From contig CALUOU010000009.1 of assembly GCA_944322335.1 (NCBI GenBank), positions 1-49,583 of the forward strand: 49,583 nt of DNA, read 5' to 3'. A model generated the notes under the pieces. It ran no database searches, had not been told where the DNA came from, and was given only the letters and a program-made list of their open reading frames with translations. Numbering within the stretch: the stretch's first letter is position 1; each line of letters begins with the position of its first letter. Shown here in pieces: positions 43,970-49,583 of this stretch. Position numbers and translations under genes: made by a program. This stretch comes from an uncultured Bacteroides sp. (GTDB lineage: Bacteria > Bacteroidota > Bacteroidia > Bacteroidales > Bacteroidaceae).

Positions 43970-46330
43970 ATGAAACGAATTATCTGCATAGTATCGGCCT
44001 TTCTGCTGCTGGCCGCCTGCTCCACCACCAAGCATCTGCCCGAAGGAGAAATACTCTATACCGGACAGAAAGCCATGATTGTACACAATCCTCCCACTTC
44101 TTCTGTAGGCGAAACGGCCATGGAAGAAGTGGAAGCAGCCTTGGCCACTGCCCCCAACAACTCCTTTCTGGGCAGCTCCACACTGCGCGTCCCTTTCCCC
44201 TTAGGCTTATGGATCTACAACGGATTTGCCAAATATCAGGACAAGAAAGGATTGGGCCGATGGATATTCAACCGCTTTGCCGCCAAGCCGGTCCTCATGT
44301 CTGCTGTCAATCCGGAAATCCGCCAGAAGGCCGCCACCAACATTTTGCGGGACTATGGATACTTCAACGGGACAGTCAGCTATCAGACCTTCACCAACCC
44401 CAAAGACAGCCTGAAGGCAAAACTGCAATACACCGTAGACTTGCGCAATCCTTATATCATAGACACCTTGGCCTACAAAGGATTCAACAGCCGCACGCTC
44501 CGCTTCATGCAGTTCAGCCGCCGCCGTTCATTGATCAAGCCAGGCACCCAGTTCAACGTAACCGACCTTGACGGAGAACGCACACGCATCAGTGAGCTGC
44601 TGCGCAACGTAGGCTATTACTATTTCCGCCCAGACTACTTAACCTATCAGGCAGACACCACCTTGGTGCCAGGCGGACATGTAGCCATGCGCATGGTGCC
44701 CGTTGCGGGCATGCCGAAGGATGCCGAACGGCCTTTCTATGTGGGGAACGCCGCATTCCACCTCTATGGCAAAAACGGAGAGTTGCCCAACGACAGCACG
44801 TCCTATAAAGGACTGAAAATCTACTACCACGACAAACTGCGCGTACGCCCCAACATGGTGTACCGCTGGCTCAACTATCAAGGCTATCGCATGAAGCGTC
44901 AGGAAGAAGACAGCACCGGAACTTCCCTGCGCCGCTCTTTCGAGAAGCTGTACAGCTCCTACCGGCAAACACGCATCCAGAACCGCCTGTCCAATTTAGG
45001 CATCTTCCGCTATACCGAAATGCGCTACACGCCACGGGATTCCGCCTTGATCTCTGACACACTGGACGTGAATGTCATCGCCATGCTTGACAAGCCTTAC
45101 GACGCCGAACTGGATTTCAATGTGAAAATGAAAAGCAACAACCAGACTGGCCCCGGCGCGTCGTTCACCGTGACCAAAAACAACGTTTTCGGAGGAGGCG
45201 AGACCTGGAACGTCAAGCTGGACGGCTCCTACGAATGGCAAACGGGCAGCAACAGCTCGTCAAAGATGAACAGCTATGAAATAGGCATCTCTACCGCCCT
45301 CACCTTTCCACGGGTGGTGTTCCCACGGTTGGGCGACCGCGAGTATGACTTCCCTGCCACTACCACCTTCCGGCTCTATGCCGACCAGCTGAACCGGGCC
45401 AAGTATTATAAGCTGCTCGCCTTTGGCGGAAACGCCACATATGACTTTCAGCCGAAACCCACTTCCACACACAGCTTCACGCCTTTCAGACTGACGTTCA
45501 ATGTCCTGCGAAATCCGACACCAGAGTTTGAAGCTTTGCAGGAAGAGAATCCCGCTCTTTATGTCAGCCTGCGCAACCAGTTTATTCCAGCCATGGAATA
45601 TACTTACACCTATGACAATACTTCCCGCCCCCGTACCCGTCACCCCATCTGGTGGCAGACCACCTTGGCCTCGGCCGGCAACCTCACTTCCGTCATTTAC
45701 CGCTGCTTAGGCCAGCCCTTCGGCAAACGTGACAAGGAACTGCTGGGAGTGCCCTTTGCCCAGTTCGCCAAGATCAACAGCGAGTTTCGCTATCACTACA
45801 AGATCGACCGGAACCAGACCCTTGCAGCCCGTGTGGCAGCCGGAGTGATCTGGTCATACGGCAATGCCGTCACCGCCCCTTACACCGAACAGTTCTACAT
45901 CGGCGGCGCCAACAGCGTACGGGCCTTTGCCGCACGCAACGTCGGGCCAGGCGGCTATCCGGCAGACAAAGACAACAAATACTCTTTCATCAACCACGTA
46001 GGCGATCTCCGTCTGGAAGCCAATCTGGAGTACCGTTTCCGCATCATCAGCGACCTGCATGGAGCCATTTTTCTGGATGCAGGCAATGTGTGGCTGCTGC
46101 GCAAAGACGAAGCCCGCCCCAACGGCGAGTTCACTCTCAAGAACTTCGCCCGGCAAATCGCCCTTGGCACAGGAGCAGGCATCCGCTACGATTTGGATTT
46201 CCTGGTGTTCCGCTTAGACTGCGGTGTGGCTTTGCATGATCCTTACGAAACAGGGAAAAGCGGTTATTATAACATTCCCCGGTTCAAGGACGGACTGGCT
46301 CTGCATTTCGCTATCGGCTATCCATTCTGA
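43970..46330 (+). CDS. TamA/BamA-family outer-membrane barrel lipoprotein
   Basis: 786 aa from ATG 43970; the frame extends back to 43940 but this ATG starts a lipoprotein signal (MKRIICIVSAFLLLAACS, lipobox LAAC). After the Cys come POTRA-like domains (NILRDYGYFNGTVSY, YTVDLRNPYIIDTL), then a C-terminal 16-strand surface-antigen barrel (from about 380), with the family-type QFYIGGANSVRAF motif near 640 and the last strand ending ALHFAIGYPF. Partner of TamB in moving proteins or lipids to the outer membrane. A lipidated TamA is a Bacteroidetes feature. Confidence 0.9.
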   Translation: MKRIICIVSAFLLLAACSTTKHLPEGEILYTGQKAMIVHNPPTSSVGETAMEEVEAALATAPNNSFLGSSTLRVPFPLGLWIYNGFAKYQDKKGLGRWIFNRFAAKPVLMSAVNPEIRQKAATNILRDYGYFNGTVSYQTFTNPKDSLKAKLQYTVDLRNPYIIDTLAYKGFNSRTLRFMQFSRRRSLIKPGTQFNVTDLDGERTRISELLRNVGYYYFRPDYLTYQADTTLVPGGHVAMRMVPVAGMPKDAERPFYVGNAAFHLYGKNGELPNDSTSYKGLKIYYHDKLRVRPNMVYRWLNYQGYRMKRQEEDSTGTSLRRSFEKLYSSYRQTRIQNRLSNLGIFRYTEMRYTPRDSALISDTLDVNVIAMLDKPYDAELDFNVKMKSNNQTGPGASFTVTKNNVFGGGETWNVKLDGSYEWQTGSNSSSKMNSYEIGISTALTFPRVVFPRLGDREYDFPATTTFRLYADQLNRAKYYKLLAFGGNATYDFQPKPTSTHSFTPFRLTFNVLRNPTPEFEALQEENPALYVSLRNQFIPAMEYTYTYDNTSRPRTRHPIWWQTTLASAGNLTSVIYRCLGQPFGKRDKELLGVPFAQFAKINSEFRYHYKIDRNQTLAARVAAGVIWSYGNAVTAPYTEQFYIGGANSVRAFAARNVGPGGYPADKDNKYSFINHVGDLRLEANLEYRFRIISDLHGAIFLDAGNVWLLRKDEARPNGEFTLKNFARQIALGTGAGIRYDLDFLVFRLDCGVALHDPYETGKSGYYNIPRFKDGLALHFAIGYPF

Positions 46331-46396
46331 TTGCTGAAAGGCCAAGGTTACGCAGTGTCATTTCCCTCCATTCAAGGTAGAAAAAACAGTCAAAAG

Positions 46397-46429
46397 AGGG
46401 TAAGAATCCCCTTCTGAAGGATTTTTACC
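46397..46429. terminator. 12-bp hairpin downstream of tamA-like gene
   Basis: GGGTAAGAATCC (46397-46408) pairs with GGATTTTTACCC (46418-46429), one mismatch, 9-base loop. No T-run follows on the plus strand, but CTCTTTTGACTGTTTTTT follows on the minus strand. Possible terminator or dispersed hairpin. Confidence 0.4.
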
Positions 46430-46473
46430 CCAAGAATGAATGATCTGTAGACATCGTTTATAGTTTATTTTTG

Positions 46474-46481
46474 TACTTTTG
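46474..46481 (+). promoter_or_regulatory. -7 element of nucleotidyltransferase gene
   Basis: TACTTTTG fits TAnnTTTG, 49 bases before the ATG; an overlapping TATTTTTG lies at 46466-46473. No clear -33. Confidence 0.45.
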
Positions 46482-46529
46482 TGGCGCAATGCTCATTGCA
46501 ATAACCCTTAAAATTAATATCAAGCTATT

Positions 46530-47441
46530 ATGAAACCAACTCTTTTCTTACTGGCAGCAGGCATGGGCAGCCGCTACGGCGGCCTGAAACAATTGGACGG
46601 TCTGGGACCTAACGGTGAAACCATCATGGACTACTCCATTTATGATGCCATCCACGCAGGATTCGGCAAACTGGTATTTGTCATTCGCAAAGACTTCGAA
46701 CAGGATTTCCGTGACAAAATCATTTCCAAGTATGAGGGGCACATCCCTTGCGAACTGGTGTTCCAGTCGCTCGACTCCCTTCCCGAAGGATTCACTTGTC
46801 CGGAAGGCCGCACCAAACCTTGGGGCACGAACCATGCCGTAATGATGGGCGCCAATGTCATCCACGAGCCGTTCGCCGTCATCAATTGCGATGACTTCTA
46901 TGGCCGCGACTCCTTCCGCGTCATGGGTCAGTTCCTCTCCAACCTGCCCGAAGGCTCACAGAACACATACGCCATGGTAGGCTTCCGCGTGGGCAACACG
47001 CTGAGCGAAAGCGGTACCGTTTCGCGCGGCATCTGCGAAACCGACGAGAAGCACCTGCTGACCTCCGTCGTCGAGCGCACCAAGATACAACGCATGGATG
47101 GCGAAGTGAAGTACCTCGATGAAAACGACCAATGGATAGCCACGGCAGATACAACACCGGTGAGCATGAACTTCTGGGGATTCACGCCCGACTACTTCGC
47201 ACACAGCCTGGACTACTTCAAAGGCTTCTTGTCTGATCCGAAAAACATGGAGAATCTGAAGAGCGAATTCTTCATCCCTCTGCTTGTGGACAAGCTGATC
47301 AACGAAGGCACAGCCACCGTGGAAGTGCTCGACACTACCAGCAAATGGTTTGGCGTGACTTATCCTGAAGACCGCCAGAGTGTGGTAGACAAAATCCAAA
47401 CGTTGGTGAACGAAGGCGTATATCCTAACAAACTGTTCTAA
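46530..47441 (+). CDS. Sugar-phosphate nucleotidyltransferase-like protein
   Basis: 303-aa member of the NTP-transferase fold that joins NTP and a sugar phosphate. The N-terminal nucleotide loop is LLAAGMGSRYGGLKQLDGLGPNGET; PWGTNHAVMMGA and AVINCDDFYG (with the metal-binding Asp) follow. Compared with GalU or RmlA it has a different acceptor region (SKWFGVTYPEDRQSVVDKIQ at the C-terminus), so the sugar cannot be assigned. No signal peptide; cytoplasmic. It has its own promoter and a hairpin downstream, and no sugar-pathway genes around it. Confidence 0.82.
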   Translation: MKPTLFLLAAGMGSRYGGLKQLDGLGPNGETIMDYSIYDAIHAGFGKLVFVIRKDFEQDFRDKIISKYEGHIPCELVFQSLDSLPEGFTCPEGRTKPWGTNHAVMMGANVIHEPFAVINCDDFYGRDSFRVMGQFLSNLPEGSQNTYAMVGFRVGNTLSESGTVSRGICETDEKHLLTSVVERTKIQRMDGEVKYLDENDQWIATADTTPVSMNFWGFTPDYFAHSLDYFKGFLSDPKNMENLKSEFFIPLLVDKLINEGTATVEVLDTTSKWFGVTYPEDRQSVVDKIQTLVNEGVYPNKLF

Positions 47442-47477
47442 TATACGCAAACCCTCCATCCTTTGATTTACTTCTAT

Positions 47478-47512
47478 CAGCCGCAACCGCCTCCGTATGC
47501 GAGTTGCGGCTG
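47478..47512 (+). terminator. 10-bp perfect hairpin after nucleotidyltransferase gene
   Basis: CAGCCGCAAC (47478-47487) and GTTGCGGCTG (47503-47512) with a 15-base loop, 37 bases after the stop. T-run is absent directly after, so termination is likely but not certain. Confidence 0.45.
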
Positions 47513-47575
47513 AACTGCATTTGTACACAGATCACTTTTTTCCCTACCCTCCTTACCGAAAAGGCTTCCAACCGC

Positions 47576-47606
47576 TTTGTTGTCCATCGAAAAAGACCTA
47601 CCTTTG
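47576..47606 (+). promoter_or_regulatory. Promoter of TonB-dependent receptor gene
   Basis: -33 TTTG (47576-47579) and -7 TACCTTTG (47599-47606), 19 bases apart; a full consensus match. It also fixes the start at 47643, because an earlier ATG at 47577 would lie inside the promoter. Confidence 0.7.
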
Positions 47607-47642
47607 CCGCCCGATTACTTAAGCATAGACACAACACCGAAT

Positions 47643-49565
47643 ATGAAAAGAAAGCTCATCCCGCTAATCATCCTGGCCGCAAACACTGCCTGTGCCCTTC
47701 ATGCACAACGGATGCAAACCGACACGACAGGCATCGCCCGCCATTACACGACAGACGAAATTGTAGTAACCGGCACACGCTACGAAACCGATGTGCGCCA
47801 TTTGCCCATGACCATCTCTGTGGTAAACCGCTCAGAACTGGAACAGAGCCACCAGACCTCCATCCTGCCTGTGCTCAACGCTGAAGTGCCAGGCTTCTTC
47901 TCCACCTCACGCGGACTGATGGGCAACGGCGTCTCCACTGGAGCATCGGGACAAATGTCACTCCGAGGCATCGGCGGACCGGCACAAGCCGGACTCCCCA
48001 CCACCGGGCTGCTGGTGCTGATAGACGGACACCCGCAATACATGGGACTCATGGGACACCCCATCGCCGATGCCTATCAGACCATGCTGGTGGAACGGGT
48101 GGAAGTGTTGCGCGGGCCGGCATCGGTGCTCTATGGCTCGAATGCCATGGGAGGTGTCATCAACATTGTCACCCGGCGCATGAAAGAAGAAGGCATACGC
48201 ACCGACATCAATCTGGGAGCAGGCTCATACGGAACCTTCCAGAGCGAGGCCACCAACCGCATTCGCCATGGACGCTTCAACAGCACTCTGACCGCTTCCT
48301 ATAACCGCACAGACGGACATCGTCCCAACATGGGATTTGAACAATACGGCGGATACTTTAAGGCCGGATATGACTTCAACGACCATTGGAAACTGTGGGC
48401 AGACCTCAACATCACCCGCTTCAATGCCACCAACCCAGGATCCCTGAGCGAACCTTACATCGACAACGACCAACGCATTACCCGTGGCATGACTTCGGCT
48501 GCCTTGGAAAACAATTACCGGCAGTCGTCGGGCGCACTGAGCTTCTTCTATAACTGGGGCGACCACTGGATTAATGACGGCTATCAGCCCGGTGGCACTC
48601 CCTTAGACTACCGTTTCAATTCAAACGACCGCATGTGGGGCTTGTCGTGGCATCAAAACGCTCAATTGTTTCAAGGCAATCGGCTGACGGCTGGTTTAGA
48701 CTATTTCCACTTTGGCGGAAAGGCTTGGAATCAATTCACTGACGGCCATCGGGAAACTTCGGCCGACAAAACGCTCGATGAGGCAGCAGCCTACTTAGAC
48801 CTGCGGCAAGCTGTCGGCACATGGCTGACAATTGATGTGGGAGTGCGCATCGACCACCATTCTCAAACGGGCACCGAACTCATTCCGCAAGCAGGACTGG
48901 CTTTCCACCTGCCCCGTCAAACCGAACTGAAAGCCATGGCCAGCAAAGGATTCCGCAACCCCACCATTCGCGAAATGTACATGTTTCCGCCTCAAAACCC
49001 TGACCTGAAGCCGGAACGGCTGTGGAGCTATGAACTGTCTTTCAGCCAACGGCTATTAAACGGACAACTGACCTACGGAGCCAATGTGTTTTATATCAAT
49101 GGTGAAAACCTCATCTTGCGCATGCCCAATCCCGGCGGCAGCGGCATGTTGAACCAAAATTCCGGCAAGATCGAAAACTGGGGGGTGGAAGCCAGTCTGA
49201 ATTACATTTTCAATCCGATCTGGAGCGTACAGGCCAATTACAGCTGGCTGCACATGGAACACCCCGTACTGGCTTCTCCTGAACATAAACTGTATGCAGG
49301 CGCCCAATTCCACAAAGGGCGCTGGAGCGTCTCCACAGGCCTGCAATACATCAAAGGACTGTACACCGATGTCGTTGTGGGAAACACGGGCAACTACCAA
49401 ACAGAAGACTTCGTATTGTGGAATGCCCAAGCCACTTTCCAAGCCACCCAATGGCTGAACCTTTACGCTCGTGGTGAAAACCTGCTGGCACAACATTACG
49501 AAGTCATGGCCGGCTACCCCATGCCTAAAGCCACCTTTCTGGGAGGCATCCATGTCACATTCTGA
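47643..49565 (+). CDS. TonB-dependent outer-membrane receptor
   Basis: 640 aa from ATG 47643, with signal peptide MKRKLIPLIILAANTACALHAQ. A TonB-box-like segment (DEIVVTGTR, about 38-46) precedes the plug domain (LPVLNAEVPGFF to VLRGPASVLYGSNAMGGVINIVTRRMKEEG), then a 22-strand barrel ending with a terminal aromatic (GGIHVTF). There is no N-terminal carboxypeptidase-regulatory domain and no SusD partner, so it is more like siderophore, haem or cobalamin receptors than polysaccharide-utilisation SusC. Substrate unknown. The stop is 18 bases before the window end. Confidence 0.92.
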   Translation: MKRKLIPLIILAANTACALHAQRMQTDTTGIARHYTTDEIVVTGTRYETDVRHLPMTISVVNRSELEQSHQTSILPVLNAEVPGFFSTSRGLMGNGVSTGASGQMSLRGIGGPAQAGLPTTGLLVLIDGHPQYMGLMGHPIADAYQTMLVERVEVLRGPASVLYGSNAMGGVINIVTRRMKEEGIRTDINLGAGSYGTFQSEATNRIRHGRFNSTLTASYNRTDGHRPNMGFEQYGGYFKAGYDFNDHWKLWADLNITRFNATNPGSLSEPYIDNDQRITRGMTSAALENNYRQSSGALSFFYNWGDHWINDGYQPGGTPLDYRFNSNDRMWGLSWHQNAQLFQGNRLTAGLDYFHFGGKAWNQFTDGHRETSADKTLDEAAAYLDLRQAVGTWLTIDVGVRIDHHSQTGTELIPQAGLAFHLPRQTELKAMASKGFRNPTIREMYMFPPQNPDLKPERLWSYELSFSQRLLNGQLTYGANVFYINGENLILRMPNPGGSGMLNQNSGKIENWGVEASLNYIFNPIWSVQANYSWLHMEHPVLASPEHKLYAGAQFHKGRWSVSTGLQYIKGLYTDVVVGNTGNYQTEDFVLWNAQATFQATQWLNLYARGENLLAQHYEVMAGYPMPKATFLGGIHVTF

Positions 49566-49583
49566 AAAGGCAGATAAGGCATG

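Noticed and set aside
1-49583. tRNA, rRNA, riboswitch, insertion sequence or prophage
   Set aside because: I looked for cloverleaf ends, rRNA core motifs, transposase or integrase frames and found none. In particular no THF or TPP riboswitch was recognised upstream of folE or the ThDP gene.

Overview
The window looks like a chromosomal segment of a Bacteroidales bacterium (Bacteroides/Phocaeicola/Parabacteroides-like). Evidence: many start regions carry the Bacteroidetes promoter pattern TTTG-N19/20-TAnnTTTG; most genes lack Shine-Dalgarno sites; there are Bacteroidetes-type families (DUF4834, DUF1599, SPOR protein beside tpiA, AraC regulator fused to TPRs and a membrane anchor, lipoproteins starting CSDDDD, TonB-dependent receptor, TamA-like lipoprotein). 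I see no rRNA, tRNA, CRISPR array, insertion sequence or phage genes.

Layout. (1) 1-10402, minus strand: an accessory locus. A membrane-anchored TPR/AraC regulator is followed, after a promoter-bearing gap, by a cupin, a lipoprotein, two tandem paralogous beta-solenoid-like proteins, a DJ-1/PfpI protein, a 77-aa tautomerase, a thiamine-diphosphate enzyme and an MFS transporter that runs off the window. (2) 10403-11322: a 920-base non-coding stretch packed with 22-bp tandem arrays and hairpins. (3) 11323-13130, minus: phospholipid genes psd and pssA plus a DUF4834 protein. (4) 13297-21328, plus: dnaE, an uncharacterised three-gene module (HExxH protein, unknown 428-aa protein, sigma-like protein), trxA and an acidic protein. 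(5) 21568-25323, minus: Imm17-like protein, tsaE, a metal ABC permease, a small membrane protein, a phosphoesterase, tadA and a small RHH-like protein. (6) 25498-26663, plus: yraN-like and birA. (7) 26749-38124, minus: folE, SPOR protein, tpiA, DoxX-like protein, DUF1599 protein, M23/LysM peptidase, recG, ispD, DJ-1 protein, tonB-exbD-exbB-pdxJ. (8) 38239-49565, plus: NAD kinase, tamB, TamA-like protein, nucleotidyltransferase, TonB-dependent receptor.

Most of the window is housekeeping. The parts that ordinary annotation does not explain are: the solenoid/ThDP operon with its own regulator; the zincin/unknown/sigma-like module lodged between dnaE and trxA; and a family of intergenic arrays at several separate places whose repeat unit is always 22 bp although the unit sequence differs at each place, each unit carrying a short internal dyad.
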